43,670 nt of DNA. Origin: Spirochaetales bacterium. Its GTDB lineage: Bacteria; Spirochaetota; Spirochaetia; Sphaerochaetales; Sphaerochaetaceae. Of this stretch, positions 15,332-26,840 are shown one piece after another. The stretch lies in the NCBI GenBank assembly GCA_022788185.1, contig JALEVV010000052.1, positions 1-43,670 on the forward strand. Direction: 5' to 3'. Numbering within the stretch: position 1 is the first letter of the stretch; the number at the start of each line of letters is the position of its first letter. Below the pieces are notes generated by a model that saw only the letters and a program-made list of their open reading frames with translations, made no database searches and was not told where the DNA came from. The translations under genes and the position numbers were made by a program.

Positions 15332-18300
15332 ATGATGGTTGCCAAAGGCAAACTCATTGAACGTAAATATATCGGTTCCGATTTCCAGGAAGTCTGCGAA
15401 CTGCCGAACCTCATCGGTGTTCAGCTGGACAGCTATGAGAGATTCCTGCAGCTGGATAAACTGAAGGCAGGCGCTGAGCCGGATCCCAGATATGGTCTGG
15501 AGTCCGTATTCAGGAACGCTTTCCCAATCGTAAGCCCCAACGGCGAGATGACTCTTAACTATGACGGCTACACACTCGATTTCGACGGTATCAAGTATAC
15601 TGAGGAAGAGTGTAAGAAGAAGGGGCGTTCATATTGTGTACCAGTCAAGGCCAGGATCAGCCTTGAACTCAGAAACGGTGAGATAAGGGAGAAGGAGATC
15701 TTCTTCGGCGATATCCCTGTCATGACCGACAGAGGCACGTTCATCATCAACGGTGCCGAGCGTGTCGTGGTCTCACAGATCCATCGTTCCCCCGGTGTCA
15801 TCTTCCAGGTCGAGAAGGGCGTATACTCTTCCAGGATCATCCCGTACCGCGGTTCCTGGCTCGAATTCGAGATCGATGAGAAGAAGAACATCATCTGCGC
15901 AAAGGTCGACAGAAAGAAGCGCATTCTCGGAACCCTCTTCCTCAGGGCAATCGGTGTCGATACCCGCGAGAAGATCGTAAGCGCCTTCTATAAGTCAGAG
16001 ACCATTGAGCTTTCAGAGGAAAAGAGAGGAGAAGCCGAAAACCGCTACTCCTATAAAGACATATATGCCGTAGTCGACGGTGAGGAGAGAAAGATTGTCC
16101 GCGCCGGTGACATGCTGCACCCCCATGAGATCGATGCCCTCGTGGCAGGCGGAATCGCCTCCGTCGAGGTCGTTGACATGAAGAGTGAGGACACTCTCCA
16201 CTCCGAGATCATCCTCAACTGTCTCGAGTATGAGTCAACCAAGTACACTTCCGAGGGTGAGGATGAGCCCAGCAAGGAAGAGTACCTTTCCGTCATCTAC
16301 CAGGTCCTCATGCCCGGTGAGATGATCGCAATGGAGAGAGCCGAGAGAGACCTTCCCGAGATGTTCTTCTCCGAAAAGAGATATGATCTTGGAAAGGTTG
16401 GCCGCTATAAGTTCTACAAGAAGTTCGGATCCCCCGATGAGGAGATGAATACGGACCTTACCGTCCTTACGCCCGAAGACATCGTTCACACGATGGGCTT
16501 CCTCATCAAGGTATTCAACAGAGAGGCCAACGTCGATGATATCGACCACCTTGGAAACAGGCGTGTGAGATCCGTCGGTGAGCTGCTTCAGACTCAGCTC
16601 AATGCCGCATTCTCCAGAATGGAAAGAATCGCCCGCGAAAGGATGAACCTCGAGAATGAGGCCACTGTCCGCCCGCAGGAGGTCATCTCCATCAAGCCGA
16701 TCGTTGCCTCCATCAAGGAGTTCTTCGGTTCCTCACAGCTGTCCCAGTTCATGGATCAGGTCAACCCGCTCGCTGAGCTTACCCACAAGAGAAGGCTCAA
16801 CGCTCTCGGTCCCGGCGGTCTTTCCAGAGACCGTGCAGGCTTCGAAGTCCGTGATGTACACTACACCCACTACGGAAGAATGTGCCCCATCGAGACACCT
16901 GAAGGTCCGAACATCGGTCTTATCGTCTCTCTGGCAAACTATACCAGGATCAACGAGTACGGCTTCCTCGAGACTCCGTACAGGAAGGTAGAGAACGGTA
17001 TTGCCACTAAGACAGTTTGCTACCTTGATGCAAATGATGAGGAGAAGTACTACATCGCCCAGGCTTCCGCCAAGGTTGATAAGGACGGTAACTTCATCGA
17101 TAAGGAAGTCCCCGTACGTCACCAGGGTGATTACTCAACCCGTGACCCGAAGGACGTTCAGTTCATGGACGTATCCCCGAAGCAGGTAATTTCAGTTGCC
17201 GCATCCCTCATTCCGTTCCTTGAGCACGACGATGCAAACCGTGCGCTCATGGGATCGAACATGCAGCGTCAGGCAGTACCGCTCGTATTCCCTGAGGCTC
17301 CCCGTGTCGGTACAGGTATGGAGGGCAAGTCCGCATATGACTCAGGCGTCCTCGTAAAGGCAAAGAGGGGCGGTGAGGTAGTATATGCTTCCGCAACTGA
17401 GGTCAGGGTTAAGGTAAACAAGGCAGAGTGCGAGATCGAGGGTGAGGTCGATACATACCACATCCATAAGTTCGAGCGCACGAACAACGATACATGTCTC
17501 AACCAGAAGACCATCGTAAGCGTCGGTCAGAAGGTGGAGAAGGGAACCGTTCTTGCAGACGGACCCGCTACCCAGAACGGTGAGCTGGCCCTCGGCCGCA
17601 ACATTCTCGTAGGCTTCGTTCCCTGGAACGGCTACAACTACGAGGATGCCGTCCTCATCAGTGAGCGTGTCGTCAGGGAGGATATCTACACCTCCATCCA
17701 TATCAAGGAGTTCTCAATCGATATCCGTGAGACCAAGCTCGGACCCGAGCGCCTCACCCGCGATATCCCGAACACCAGCGAGAGAGCAGTGGCAAACCTC
17801 GACAGCGAAGGTATCGTCACGATCGGTACGTACGTGCGTCCCGGTTCGATCCTCGTAGGTAAGGTAACACCCAAGAGTGAGTCCGATACCACTCCTGAGT
17901 TCAAGCTCCTCAACTCGATCTTCGGTGAGAAGGCCAAGGAAGTCAGGGACACCTCCCTCAAGGTTCCCCATGGTACCGAGGGTACCGTCATCGACATCCA
18001 GAGGATGAAGAAGAGCGACAAGGATGAGCTTCCTCCCGGAGTCGATGAGACCGTAACGGTCCTCATCGCGATCAAGAGAAAGCTTACCCAGGGCGATAAG
18101 ATGGCCGGCCGTCACGGTAACAAGGGTGTCGTATCCAGAATCCTGCCTGAAGAGGATATGCCGTACATGGAAGACGGTACACCGCTCGATGTATGTCTCA
18201 ACCCCCTCGGCGTTCCGTCACGAATGAACATCGGACAGCTCATGGAGACTCAGCTCGGCTGGGCAGCCGTCAAGCTTGACGAGTGGTACTCATCACCCGT

Positions 18301-18841
18301 CTTCCAGTCCGCATCGATGGAACAGATCGAGGCAAAGATGAAGGAAGCAGGACTTCCCGTCACCAGTAAGACCAAGCTGATGGACGGCCGCACCGGCGTT
18401 CCGTTCGTCAACCCGGTATTCTGCGGTTACATCTACTACCTCAAGCTGCACCACCTTGTCGATGACAAGATGCATGCACGTTCAACCGGTCCCTACTCAC
18501 TCGTGACCCAGCAGCCTCTCGGCGGTAAGGCACAGTTCGGTGGTCAGAGACTCGGAGAAATGGAGGTATGGGCACTCGAGGCATATGGTGCCGCCAACAC
18601 ACTGCAGGAGCTTCTGACGATCAAGTCCGATGACATGAACGGAAGAGTTAAGATTTACGAGTCCATCGTCAAGGGTGAGCCTGCCCAGAACGCAGGTATG
18701 CCTGAGGCCTTCAACGTTCTCGTTCAGGAGATCAGGGGACTGGCACTGGATATGAGCGTATATGACTCCAACGGAAAACAGGTACCTCTCACCGAACGTG
18801 AGGAGGAGCTGATCGAGAAGAAGGAAAAGGGTTCCATCTAG
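15332..18841 (+). CDS. rpoB: DNA-directed RNA polymerase beta subunit
   Basis: The beta subunit forms one pincer and half of the active centre. The protein is 1169 aa, compact for a bacterial beta. The rifampicin pocket reads [31 protein letters not shown], with Asn490 where E. coli has Ser531. Other landmarks are [52 protein letters not shown] and the C-terminal [30 protein letters not shown] precedes the first of two adjacent ATGs (15332, 15335). Its stop overlaps the ribosome binding site of rpoC. Confidence 0.98.
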   Translation: MMVAKGKLIERKYIGSDFQEVCELPNLIGVQLDSYERFLQLDKLKAGAEPDPRYGLESVFRNAFPIVSPNGEMTLNYDGYTLDFDGIKYTEEECKKKGRSYCVPVKARISLELRNGEIREKEIFFGDIPVMTDRGTFIINGAERVVVSQIHRSPGVIFQVEKGVYSSRIIPYRGSWLEFEIDEKKNIICAKVDRKKRILGTLFLRAIGVDTREKIVSAFYKSETIELSEEKRGEAENRYSYKDIYAVVDGEERKIVRAGDMLHPHEIDALVAGGIASVEVVDMKSEDTLHSEIILNCLEYESTKYTSEGEDEPSKEEYLSVIYQVLMPGEMIAMERAERDLPEMFFSEKRYDLGKVGRYKFYKKFGSPDEEMNTDLTVLTPEDIVHTMGFLIKVFNREANVDDIDHLGNRRVRSVGELLQTQLNAAFSRMERIARERMNLENEATVRPQEVISIKPIVASIKEFFGSSQLSQFMDQVNPLAELTHKRRLNALGPGGLSRDRAGFEVRDVHYTHYGRMCPIETPEGPNIGLIVSLANYTRINEYGFLETPYRKVENGIATKTVCYLDANDEEKYYIAQASAKVDKDGNFIDKEVPVRHQGDYSTRDPKDVQFMDVSPKQVISVAASLIPFLEHDDANRALMGSNMQRQAVPLVFPEAPRVGTGMEGKSAYDSGVLVKAKRGGEVVYASATEVRVKVNKAECEIEGEVDTYHIHKFERTNNDTCLNQKTIVSVGQKVEKGTVLADGPATQNGELALGRNILVGFVPWNGYNYEDAVLISERVVREDIYTSIHIKEFSIDIRETKLGPERLTRDIPNTSERAVANLDSEGIVTIGTYVRPGSILVGKVTPKSESDTTPEFKLLNSIFGEKAKEVRDTSLKVPHGTEGTVIDIQRMKKSDKDELPPGVDETVTVLIAIKRKLTQGDKMAGRHGNKGVVSRILPEEDMPYMEDGTPLDVCLNPLGVPSRMNIGQLMETQLGWAAVKLDEWYSSPVFQSASMEQIEAKMKEAGLPVTSKTKLMDGRTGVPFVNPVFCGYIYYLKLHHLVDDKMHARSTGPYSLVTQQPLGGKAQFGGQRLGEMEVWALEAYGAANTLQELLTIKSDDMNGRVKIYESIVKGEPAQNAGMPEAFNVLVQEIRGLALDMSVYDSNGKQVPLTEREEELIEKKEKGSI

Positions 18842-18850
18842 GAGGAGAGG

Positions 18851-21800
18851 ATGAAAGAAATTCAGGATTTTGACAGTATTCAGATAAGACTGGCTTCCCC
18901 GGAACAGATCAGGGCATGGTCCTATGGTGAGGTCAAGAAGCCGGAGACCATCAATTATCGTACACTCCGCCCGGAAAAGGACGGCCTCTTCTGCGAGAGG
19001 ATCTTCGGTACCACCAAGGAGTGGGAATGCTACTGCGGTAAGTTCAAGTCCATCCGTTACAAGGGCATGATCTGTGACCGCTGCGGCGTTGAAGTCACAA
19101 ACACAAAGGTGAGAAGGGAGAGGATGGGTCACATCAATCTCGCTTCCCCCGTATCACATATCTGGTATTACAGGAGCGTTCCCTCCAGAATGTCCCTGCT
19201 TCTGGATATCTCAAAGAGCAACCTTCAGAGCGTTCTCTACTATGAGAAGTACGTCGTCACCGATCCCGGTGATACCGAGCTCAAGGAGAAGGAGCTTCTT
19301 TCAGAGGAAGAGTACGGCGCCGCCGTTGACAAGTACGGTGAGGATGCCTTCAAGGCAGGCATGGGCGCTTCCGCCATCAGGACCCTGCTTGAGAACCTCG
19401 ACCTCGATGCCCTTTCAAAGGAGCTCAGACAGCAGATGAAGGACAAGAAGGGTGTCAAGGACGCACGCCTTCTCAAGAGGATCAAGGTATGTGAGGATTT
19501 CCGCGATTCAGGCAACCGCCCTGAGTGGATGATCCTTACCGTAATCCCCGTCATCCCGCCAGATCTCCGCCCGATGGTCCAGCTCGACGGCGGACGCTTC
19601 GCCACGTCCGACCTCAACGACCTTTACAGAAGGGTCATCAACAGAAACAACCGCCTGCAGCGCCTCATCACGCTCCATGCGCCTGACATCATCATCCGCA
19701 ACGAGAAGAGAATGCTCCAGGAAGCAGTCGATGCCCTCTTCGACAACTCAAAGAGGAAGAAGGTCGTCAAGGGTGCTTCCAACCGCCCCCTCAAGTCCCT
19801 CTCAGACATGCTCAAGGGTAAGCAGGGCCGTTTCCGCCAGAACCTTCTCGGTAAGCGTGTTGACTACTCAGGACGTTCCGTTATCGTCGTCGGGCCTGAA
19901 CTCAGGATTCACCAGTGCGGTGTTCCCTCAAAGATGGCTCTCGAGCTCTACAAGCCCTTCATCATGCGCCGTCTCGTTCAGAAGGATGTCGCACTCAACA
20001 TCAAGAGGGCCAAGACCCTTGTCGAGAGCGAGGCTCCCGAAGTATGGTCAATCCTCGATGAGGTCGTAAAGGAGCACCCCGTAATGCTGAACCGTGCACC
20101 TACGCTGCACAGACTCGGTATTCAGGCCTTCGAACCCGTTCTCGTTGACGGTAAGGCGCTCAAGCTTCATCCGCTCGTATGTCAGGCCTTCAACGCCGAC
20201 TTCGACGGTGACCAGATGGCTATCCACGTACCCCTCACTCAGGCTGCACAGCTCGAGTGCTGGACGCTCATGCTCTCCGCAACCAACCTGCTGGACCCTG
20301 CAAACGGTAAGCCTATCGTAGCTCCCCATCAGGACATGGTTCTCGGTATCTTCTACCTTACCAAGGAGATGGAGGGTGCCCATGGAACAGGACATTATTA
20401 CAACAGCATTTCCGAGATCGAGGCAGCCCTTGATCAGGAGGCTGTAAGCTATAACGCAAGGATCAAGTTCCGCTTCAAGGAAGGCCTCACTATCGTCGAC
20501 AAGGATGGTAACAGGGTCGTCAGTGACGGAAAGACCTGGTTTGACACCACTCCCGGAAGGATCATCTTCAATGAATCCCTCCCCGAGGGCGTGCCTTTCC
20601 AGAACTACCTGCTCGGAGACAAGCAGCTGAAGAAGGTCATCGGCGAGACGATCAAGAACAACAAGGCATCCGTTGCCATTCAGCTCCTGGACTCCATCAA
20701 GGACGTCGGTTATAAGTATGCAACCCTCTTCGGTGCCACCATCGGACTTTCAGATATGATCGTTCCTGACACCAAGAAGGATCTTGTCGAGAAGGCCAAC
20801 GAGGAGCAGAGCCAGATCATCAGCCAGTACCGCTCCGGTCAGATCACTCAGGAAGAGAGATACAACCGTGTCATCGGTCTCTGGTCCAAGACCAACGATG
20901 AGCTTACCGATGCCCTCATGGATCAGCTGGAAAAGAGCCAGAACGGCTTCAACCCGCTCTATCTCATGGCCGTTTCCGGTGCCCGCGGTAGTAAGACCCA
21001 GATCAGACAGCTCGGTGCAATGAGAGGACTCATGGCACGCCCGAGCGGTGATATCATCGAATTCCCGATCAAGTCGAACTTCAAGGAAGGTCTCTCGATC
21101 ATCGAGTTCTTCATCTCCACCAACGGTGCACGTAAGGGTCTCTCCGATACGGCTCTCAAGACCGCTGAGGCAGGTTACCTTACAAGAAGACTTGTCGATA
21201 TCTCTCAGGATGTCGTCGTCAACATCGATGACTGTCACACGATCAACGGTATCTGGCGTTCAGCCATCAAGGAAGGCGATGAAATCATCGAGCACCTTGC
21301 TGACAGAATCACCGGACGTTGCCCTGTCGACGATGTCGTTCATCCGTTCCTGCGCGATGAGAACGGCAGACCCGTCGTCCTCGCAAAGGCAAACACAGAG
21401 ATCGATGACGAGACTGCAAAGAAAATCGAGGATGCAGGTATCGAGAGAGTCTATCTCAGGACAGTTCTCACATGTGAGGCCAAGTACGGCGTCTGTGCAA
21501 AGTGTTACGGAAGGAACCTGGCAAACAACCGCCCCGTCGATATCGGTGAGGCAGTCGGTACCATCGCCGCCCAGTCAATCGGACAGCCCGGTACCCAGCT
21601 TACCATGAGAACGTTCCACGTCGGTGGTACGGCTACCGCATCAAGTGAAGCCAACAAGCTCTTCTTCGACCATATGACCATCGTCGGAAAGATCAGCGGT
21701 CTCATCATCACAAGTGATGCCGACGGCAGCAGGATCTTCCCGAGAAAGGGTTCCGTCGAGATTTCCCGTGTCCTCCAGGAGCTTACGGGTCTTTACGATG

Positions 21801-23200
21801 AGCTCATCGCCCAGCCGGGCAGCCTCGTCGCAAAGGGTTCTGAGCTCTATAAGAAGGATGGCATTGTATGCACTTCCGCCTTCAACGGCACGGTCGCAGG
21901 CATCGGGGAAAGAATCTTCATCGTGGGTAACCCCGTAGTACACAAAGTTGCACCCGGTTCCGTCCTCTGCGTCAGCGAAGGTCAGATTGTCAACACCGGC
22001 GAAGCCGTTGTCGAGTTCGACCCCTTCAGCGAACCCATCATCAGTGAAGTAGCAGGTACAGTGCTCTTTGCCGACATCAAGGAAGGTTCAACGCTCATCA
22101 ACGAGGTCAACGAGGAAACAGGTAACGTCGAGAGAAAGATCACCGAGCACAACCTCGAAAACCTCCAGCCGAGAATGGTCATCAGACTTGCAGACGGTTC
22201 GGAAGTCACATACTCACTCCCCGGCGGTGCATACCTCCAGGTTGAGGAAGGCGCACACATCGGTGTCGGTACTGTTCTTGCCAAGCTGTCAAAGGCTTCA
22301 CTCAAGACAAAGGATATCACCGGTGGTCTTCCCCGTGTCGGTGAGCTCTTCGAGGCCAGAAGACCTAAGGATCCCGCAGTGCTTGCCCAGGTTTCCGGTA
22401 CCGTTGAAATCGGTGCGGTCTCCAAGGGTAAGAGGATCATCAATGTCATCGACGCCTTCGGCAAGGAGTTCAGGCACGTGGTTCCGATGAGCTCCAACAT
22501 CCTGGTGCGTGACGGAGATACGGTCGTCGCCGCAGAGCCTCTCTGTGACGGTGCGAAGGATCCGCATGACATTCTGACCATCCTCGGTGAGAATGCACTC
22601 CAGTCGTTCCTGGTCGATGAAGTCCAGCAGGTTTACAGACAGCAGGGCGTAGACATCAACGACAAGCACCTCGGCATCATCATCCGCCAGATGCTCAGGA
22701 AGGTTCAGATCCTCGATGTGGGTGATACATCGTTCATCTTCCAGCAGCAGGTCGACAAGCACAAGTTCCTCGAGGAGAACGAAAGGGTAATAGCCCAGGG
22801 TGGTAATCCCGCGGTTGCATGCCCGATCCTTCTCGGTATCACAAGGGCTTCGCTCTCCATCGACTCGTTCATCTCCGCTGTCTCCTTCCAGGAGACCACG
22901 AAGGTATTGACAAATGCCGCGATTGCTGGTAGTAAAGATGAACTTAGAGGTCTCAAGGAAAACGTGGTCATCGGCCACCTGATTCCGGCAGGTACCGGTA
23001 TGAAGAAGTACCGCCAGATCCACCTTGATGATGAGAAGCTGCTCGAGCTCCAGAAGTCCGTTGACAAGGCCAGAAAGGAAATGAAGGCCGAGGAAATCGA
23101 CGATGATGAGTTCGATGTGGAACAGATTGCAGATATGAAGACTGTGGGAGATGCGGCAGACATCGACGGTGTTGACGTTGATGACAGCCTTGATGAATGA
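18851..23200 (+). CDS. rpoC: DNA-directed RNA polymerase beta' subunit
   Basis: The beta' subunit carries the catalytic magnesium. The 1449-aa protein has the N-terminal zinc site ([20 protein letters not shown]), the active-site motif NADFDGD at residues 448-454, the bridge-helix/trigger-loop region ([33 protein letters not shown]), and the second zinc cluster ([16 protein letters not shown]). The tail is acidic ([12 protein letters not shown]...DDSLDE). The start lies 9 nt after rpoB, with AGGAGGAG overlapping the rpoB stop. Confidence 0.98.
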   Translation: MKEIQDFDSIQIRLASPEQIRAWSYGEVKKPETINYRTLRPEKDGLFCERIFGTTKEWECYCGKFKSIRYKGMICDRCGVEVTNTKVRRERMGHINLASPVSHIWYYRSVPSRMSLLLDISKSNLQSVLYYEKYVVTDPGDTELKEKELLSEEEYGAAVDKYGEDAFKAGMGASAIRTLLENLDLDALSKELRQQMKDKKGVKDARLLKRIKVCEDFRDSGNRPEWMILTVIPVIPPDLRPMVQLDGGRFATSDLNDLYRRVINRNNRLQRLITLHAPDIIIRNEKRMLQEAVDALFDNSKRKKVVKGASNRPLKSLSDMLKGKQGRFRQNLLGKRVDYSGRSVIVVGPELRIHQCGVPSKMALELYKPFIMRRLVQKDVALNIKRAKTLVESEAPEVWSILDEVVKEHPVMLNRAPTLHRLGIQAFEPVLVDGKALKLHPLVCQAFNADFDGDQMAIHVPLTQAAQLECWTLMLSATNLLDPANGKPIVAPHQDMVLGIFYLTKEMEGAHGTGHYYNSISEIEAALDQEAVSYNARIKFRFKEGLTIVDKDGNRVVSDGKTWFDTTPGRIIFNESLPEGVPFQNYLLGDKQLKKVIGETIKNNKASVAIQLLDSIKDVGYKYATLFGATIGLSDMIVPDTKKDLVEKANEEQSQIISQYRSGQITQEERYNRVIGLWSKTNDELTDALMDQLEKSQNGFNPLYLMAVSGARGSKTQIRQLGAMRGLMARPSGDIIEFPIKSNFKEGLSIIEFFISTNGARKGLSDTALKTAEAGYLTRRLVDISQDVVVNIDDCHTINGIWRSAIKEGDEIIEHLADRITGRCPVDDVVHPFLRDENGRPVVLAKANTEIDDETAKKIEDAGIERVYLRTVLTCEAKYGVCAKCYGRNLANNRPVDIGEAVGTIAAQSIGQPGTQLTMRTFHVGGTATASSEANKLFFDHMTIVGKISGLIITSDADGSRIFPRKGSVEISRVLQELTGLYDELIAQPGSLVAKGSELYKKDGIVCTSAFNGTVAGIGERIFIVGNPVVHKVAPGSVLCVSEGQIVNTGEAVVEFDPFSEPIISEVAGTVLFADIKEGSTLINEVNEETGNVERKITEHNLENLQPRMVIRLADGSEVTYSLPGGAYLQVEEGAHIGVGTVLAKLSKASLKTKDITGGLPRVGELFEARRPKDPAVLAQVSGTVEIGAVSKGKRIINVIDAFGKEFRHVVPMSSNILVRDGDTVVAAEPLCDGAKDPHDILTILGENALQSFLVDEVQQVYRQQGVDINDKHLGIIIRQMLRKVQILDVGDTSFIFQQQVDKHKFLEENERVIAQGGNPAVACPILLGITRASLSIDSFISAVSFQETTKVLTNAAIAGSKDELRGLKENVVIGHLIPAGTGMKKYRQIHLDDEKLLELQKSVDKARKEMKAEEIDDDEFDVEQIADMKTVGDAADIDGVDVDDSLDE

Positions 23201-23345
23201 TGACGCCTGTCGGCGCCGTCTGAAGTCGGCTGAGCCAGTATCTCATGCTGACCCGGTCTTTATGAGAAGTGCCGCCTGCGCGGCACCTCCCGGTTCCTCT
23301 GTGAGGAGGGGAAACGGATATATAAAATAAGGAGCGTATCGAAAG
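23201..23345 (+). promoter_or_regulatory. Structured rpoC-rpsL intergenic leader
   Basis: This 145-nt gap contains TCTCAT/ATGAGA (23241-23246 with 23262-23267) and a perfect GTGCCGC/GCGGCAC stem with CTGC loop (23269-23275 with 23280-23286). A CCTC/GAGG hairpin lies around 23295-23306. No T run follows, so transcription can continue into rpsL. GGAG at 23331 is 11 nt from the rpsL ATG, a rather long spacing. The region could bind a ribosomal protein or be processed; nothing in the sequence decides which. Confidence 0.45.
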
Positions 23346-23720
23346 ATGCCTACTATTAATCAGCTGGTAAGAAAGGGCAGGACCACTCTCAAGAACAAGA
23401 CGAAGTCACCTGCTCTCGAAGGATGTCCGCAGAAGCGCGGCACATGTACAAGGGTTATGACAGTCACACCTAAGAAGCCTAACTCAGCTCTGAGAAAGGT
23501 TGCCCGTGTCCGCCTGTCTAACGGTATCGAAGTAACGGCTTACATCCCCGGTATCGGCCATAACCTTCAGGAGCACTCAGTTGTCCTGATCAGGGGCGGC
23601 AGGGTCAAGGACCTTCCCGGTGTCCGTTATCACATCATCCGTGGTTCCAAGGATACACTTGGTGTCGCAGACAGAAAGAGAAGCCGCTCTAAGTACGGTG
23701 CTAAGAAGCCAAAGGCTTGA
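23346..23720 (+). CDS. rpsL: 30S ribosomal protein S12 (uS12)
   Basis: uS12 lies at the decoding centre and controls accuracy. The 124-aa product is full length: [11 protein letters not shown] at the start, [22 protein letters not shown], and [18 protein letters not shown]. The lysines equivalent to E. coli Lys43 and Lys88, where changes give streptomycin resistance, are wild type. The C-terminus is the usual basic [12 protein letters not shown]. rpsG follows after 15 nt. Confidence 0.98.
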   Translation: MPTINQLVRKGRTTLKNKTKSPALEGCPQKRGTCTRVMTVTPKKPNSALRKVARVRLSNGIEVTAYIPGIGHNLQEHSVVLIRGGRVKDLPGVRYHIIRGSKDTLGVADRKRSRSKYGAKKPKA

Positions 23721-23735
23721 TAGGAGGAAAAGAGA

Positions 23736-24206
23736 ATGTCTAGAGGTTCAAAAACTCCTGTTAGGAATGTCACACCCGATGCTGTTTACAACAGCACAGT
23801 CGTTGAGAAGTTCATCTGCCGCATGATGATTGACGGTAAGAAGAACGTCGCTTCAAAGATCCTTTATACCGCACTTTCCACAGTTGGTGAGAAGAGCGGT
23901 GAGAGCCCGATCGATGTCTTCACAAAGGCACTCGACAACGTCAAGCCCATGGTAGAGGTCAAGAGCCGCCGTGTCGGTGGTTCCACATACCAGGTTCCGA
24001 CCGAGATCAGGGAGCCCAGAAGAGAAGCACTTGCAATGAGATGGATCATCGCTGCTGCAAGGACACGCTCCGGAAAGAGCATGGCTGAGAAGCTCGCTAA
24101 CGAACTTCTTGATGCTTACAACTCAACCGGTGCAGCTTTCAAGAAGAAGGAAGATACACACAGAATGGCAGATGCCAACAAGGCATTCACCCACTTCAGG
24201 TGGTAG
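23736..24206 (+). CDS. rpsG: 30S ribosomal protein S7 (uS7)
   Basis: uS7 nucleates the 30S head and contacts the E site. The 156-aa protein contains the family motifs [44 protein letters not shown] and [31 protein letters not shown] lies 9 nt before the ATG. A strong terminator follows, and fusA, which comes next in the classical str operon, is absent from the window. Confidence 0.98.
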   Translation: MSRGSKTPVRNVTPDAVYNSTVVEKFICRMMIDGKKNVASKILYTALSTVGEKSGESPIDVFTKALDNVKPMVEVKSRRVGGSTYQVPTEIREPRREALAMRWIIAAARTRSGKSMAEKLANELLDAYNSTGAAFKKKEDTHRMADANKAFTHFRW

Positions 24207-24222
24207 TTCCCTTCCGGAGAAG

Positions 24223-24255
24223 AGAGAGACAGCTTCAATGCTGTCTCTTTTTTTT
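24223..24255 (+). terminator. Terminator of the rpoBC-rpsL-rpsG transcript
   Basis: AGAGACAGC (24225-24233) pairs perfectly with GCTGTCTCT (24240-24248) across TTCAAT, followed by seven Ts at 24249-24255. This is a textbook Rho-independent terminator and ends the str-type operon after rpsG. Confidence 0.93.
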
Positions 24256-24323
24256 GCTCATGCATTGTCATTCACGGCCTTTATATGAGCAATATGGAGT
24301 TTTCATTTTCCCCTTACAGCTGT

Positions 24324-24329
24324 TATATT
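24324..24329 (+). promoter_or_regulatory. -10 box directly before the NYN gene (probable leaderless promoter)
   Basis: TATATT (24324-24329) ends 7 nt before the ATG at 24337. No Shine-Dalgarno is present in between or just upstream. A -35 candidate (TTTTCA, 24300-24305) is weak at 18-nt spacing. The preceding terminator at 24223-24255 means the gene needs its own promoter. Confidence 0.5.
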
Positions 24330-24336
24330 CCACTAT

Positions 24337-25038
24337 ATGGATGAAGATTACAGAATCGCGCTGCTTATAGACGCGGACAATACACAGCTTTCAAAGATCG
24401 GGGCAATCATACAGGAGCTTTCCGCCTACGGCCGCATCGTGGTCAAAAGGGCATATGGAAACTGGAAGAAGAATGCCCTCAAGAACTGGGAAGGGGAACT
24501 GAAGAGGCTCGCCATCAAGGCCGAGCAGCAGTTTGATTATGTCTCAGGGAAGAACGCAACTGACATGGCACTGGTGATAGATACGATGGACCTGCTTCAC
24601 AGGGAGTCATATGATGCCTTTGCAATAGTCGCTTCCGACAGCGACTACACGCCTCTGGCGATAAGACTCCACGAGGATGGCGTCTTCGTCATCGGGGTGG
24701 GGGAGAAGAAGACTCCCGAGCCCTTCAGGAATGCCTGCGATGAATTCATCTTCATCGAGAACCTCGATGAGGAGGAGAGTGAGGTGCCTGTCATCAGGGA
24801 GAGTGCCACCGGAGGGGCTGATGAGATACACCGCCTCCTTCTCAGGGCCTCTGACAGATACAGCGATGAGGAGGGCTTTACCGACATCTCCCAGGCCGGT
24901 ACGTACATCAAGCGTGTCAAACCCGACTTCGATGTCAGGACATACAAATACCGAAAGCTCTCTGACTTCATCTGCGCCTTTCCCAAACGTTATGAGGTCA
25001 GAAGGGAAAAAACAGCCTTCTACTACCGCTGCAAATAG
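24337..25038 (+). CDS. NYN-domain (LabA/DUF88-like) protein with C-terminal LOTUS/OST-HTH domain
   Basis: The 233-aa protein begins with an NYN/PIN-like nuclease fold: ALLIDADNTQ near residue 8-17, NATDMALVIDTMDLL near 74-88, and AIVASDSDYTPLAIRLHEDGVFVIGVG near 97-123. These supply the conserved acidic residues of the family. The C-terminal ~75 residues (EIHRLLLRASDRY...DFDVRTYKYRKLSDFICAF) match the LOTUS/OST-HTH RNA-binding pattern. This suggests a metal-dependent RNase acting on structured RNA, but the substrate is not established. It is monocistronic, likely leaderless, and sits between the two ribosomal clusters. Confidence 0.88.
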   Translation: MDEDYRIALLIDADNTQLSKIGAIIQELSAYGRIVVKRAYGNWKKNALKNWEGELKRLAIKAEQQFDYVSGKNATDMALVIDTMDLLHRESYDAFAIVASDSDYTPLAIRLHEDGVFVIGVGEKKTPEPFRNACDEFIFIENLDEEESEVPVIRESATGGADEIHRLLLRASDRYSDEEGFTDISQAGTYIKRVKPDFDVRTYKYRKLSDFICAFPKRYEVRREKTAFYYRCK

Positions 25039-25040
25039 AA

Positions 25041-25064
25041 AAAGTGAGGCGTTAACCTCACTTT
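25041..25064 (-). terminator. Hairpin between convergent genes, terminator of the TSCPD gene
   Basis: AAAGTGAGG (25041-25049) pairs perfectly with CCTCACTTT (25056-25064) across CGTTAA. On the minus strand a T-rich stretch (TTTTTC) follows, so it ends the TSCPD gene, whose stop codon lies inside the stem. It may also slow plus-strand transcription after the NYN gene. Confidence 0.75.
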
Positions 25065-25309
25065 GCAAGTGCTTCCCTGATCGCTTTTGCCAGCTGGTCG
25101 GGGCAGCTTGTCTGCTTGAACCCGCAGGTGGTTCCCTCGATTCTGTCGGCGGTTTCCTTTGCATCCTGTCCTTCGACAAGTCTGCCGATACCCTTGAGGT
25201 TGCCGTTGCAGCCTCCCGTGAATCTCACGTCGTGGAGTCTGCCCTCGTCATCGATCGAGAATTCGATCAGCTGGGAGCAGGTTCCGCGTGTCTTATATCT
25301 CACGTCCAT
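25058..25309 (-). CDS. TSCPD-domain protein (TIGR03905-like)
   Basis: The 83-aa protein has the family pattern: GTCSQLIEFSIDDEGRLHDVRFTGGCNGNLKGI, then GTTCGFKQTSCPDQLAKAI with the name-giving TSCPD. Four cysteines (11, 34, 62, 69) are suitable for metal binding; the domain also occurs at the C-terminus of some ribonucleotide reductases. The function of the stand-alone form is unknown. The start at 25309 has GGAG 8 nt upstream. A longer frame back to 25522 has no family sequence and is not used. Confidence 0.88.
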   Translation of the reverse strand: MDVRYKTRGTCSQLIEFSIDDEGRLHDVRFTGGCNGNLKGIGRLVEGQDAKETADRIEGTTCGFKQTSCPDQLAKAIREALAK

Positions 25310-25534
25310 GTTGTTTACTCCTTGGCTTTGAATGTAAGCGAGATGGAGGCTTAAATCAAGGGTGAAAAAGCGAAACTTCCGGTTTTCAGCTTCCAAATAT
25401 TTGTGACAGAGAATTTTACGCATAAGGTGTACAAATTTAATATTTTGGCAGGGCAAAACACATTCAAAGCTGTTGTACACAAATTCCCAAGTGATTAATA
25501 TATGTGACGGAATTATATACATATAGAGGATAAA

Positions 25535-26830
25535 GTGGACACTATTCTTATTTCATTGGCGTTCGCACTGATCGCCGGGCTTCTGATGTCCAGAGCCGCA
25601 AAGCTGGTGAATCTTCCTGCAGTCACCGCATATCTCATCGCAGGACTTCTTATCGGACCGTTCTGCCTCGGCAGACTCAATATTGCAGGCGTGGGCTTCA
25701 ACAGCCTTACCCAGGTCGGTGGCTTTGAGATAGTAAGCCAGACAGCCCTCGGCTTCATCGCATTTGCAATCGGAAATGAATTCAGACTGAAGGACCTGAA
25801 GGTCATGGGAAGGGCCGCCATAACGGTCGGCATCCTTCAGGCCGTCATCACGACAGCCATCGTCGATCTTGCCCTCGTCGTGCTTCATTTCCTGTTTCCT
25901 TCCGTCATTTCGCTCTCATCGGCCATCACCCTCGGTGCGATTGCCGCAGCCACGGCACCTGCCGCAACGCTGATGGTTGTCCGTCAGTATAAGGCAGAAG
26001 GTCCCCTCACAAAGCTCCTTCTCATGGTCGTTGCCATCGATGATGCCGTGGGTCTGGTGCTTTTCTCAGTCTCCTTCGGCATTGCCTCCGCACTGGAGAC
26101 AGGTGCCATCAGCATCGTGTCAGTCCTTGTCGAGCCCCTGCTCGAGATCGGATGCTCACTGGTCCTCGGTGTGATCGCAGGCCTGCTTCTCAACTGGCTT
26201 GAGGTATACTTCCACTCCAGAAGTAAGCGTCTTGCCCTTGCAGTTGCCTTCGTATTGCTTACCGTCGGATTCTCCAGCAAGACCTTCGTCATCGGAGGAG
26301 TGCATGTGGGCTTCTCCCTTCTTCTCGTGTGCATGATCACGGGAACCGTGTTCTGCAACATATGTGAGACCAGTGAGGAGCTCATGGCCAGGGTCGAAAG
26401 GTGGACAGCACCCCTTAACATGCTTTTCTTCATCTTAAGCGGTGCCGAGCTCAATCTTACCGTGCTTTCAAATCCGATGGTCATCATGATCGGCGTGATC
26501 TACATCATCTTCCGCTCTGCAGGCAAGTTCGGCGGTTCCTACCTCAGCTGTCTCATGGAGCACACCTCAAAGGAGATCAGGACCCACCTGGGCATCACGC
26601 TGCTGCCCCAGGCAGGAGTTGCGCTGGGCATGGCCCTGACTGCCGCAAACCTCTCCGACGGTGCGATGGTGAGGAGCGTGGTTCTGTTCAGCGTCCTCAT
26701 CTACGAGCTGGTCGGCCCGACCCTCACGAAATGGTCGCTCACGCAGGCCGGGGAAATCAAGCCGGAGGGCAGGAAGAGCAGCAGAGAGATCAACCAGCCC
26801 GACAGCAAACCCGCAGTCACGCTCAAATAA
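25535..26830 (+). CDS. CPA2-family cation/proton antiporter (KefB/GerN/NapA-like)
   Basis: The 431-aa protein is almost entirely membrane helices (about 12). It begins LISLAFALIAGLLMSRAAKLVNLPAVTAYLIAGLLIGPF, typical of Na+/H+ exchangers, and has the discontinuous-helix region GAIAAATAPAATLMVVRQY. The ion-binding motif is AIDDAVGLVLFS; the adjacent Asp-Asp pair is associated with electrogenic exchange in this superfamily. There is no RCK/TrkA-N domain; the C-terminal tail is short and charged. The start is GTG at 25535, with AGAGGA 4 nt upstream. It probably exchanges Na+ or K+ for H+; which ion is not determinable here. Confidence 0.9.
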   Translation: MDTILISLAFALIAGLLMSRAAKLVNLPAVTAYLIAGLLIGPFCLGRLNIAGVGFNSLTQVGGFEIVSQTALGFIAFAIGNEFRLKDLKVMGRAAITVGILQAVITTAIVDLALVVLHFLFPSVISLSSAITLGAIAAATAPAATLMVVRQYKAEGPLTKLLLMVVAIDDAVGLVLFSVSFGIASALETGAISIVSVLVEPLLEIGCSLVLGVIAGLLLNWLEVYFHSRSKRLALAVAFVLLTVGFSSKTFVIGGVHVGFSLLLVCMITGTVFCNICETSEELMARVERWTAPLNMLFFILSGAELNLTVLSNPMVIMIGVIYIIFRSAGKFGGSYLSCLMEHTSKEIRTHLGITLLPQAGVALGMALTAANLSDGAMVRSVVLFSVLIYELVGPTLTKWSLTQAGEIKPEGRKSSREINQPDSKPAVTLK

Positions 26831-26840
26831 ACTATTATTC

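Noticed and set aside
25310-25522. Long N-terminal extension of the TSCPD protein reaching back to 25522 on the minus strand
   Set aside because: The added ~70 residues have no family character; the ATG at 25309 has a good GGAG and gives the normal 83-aa protein.
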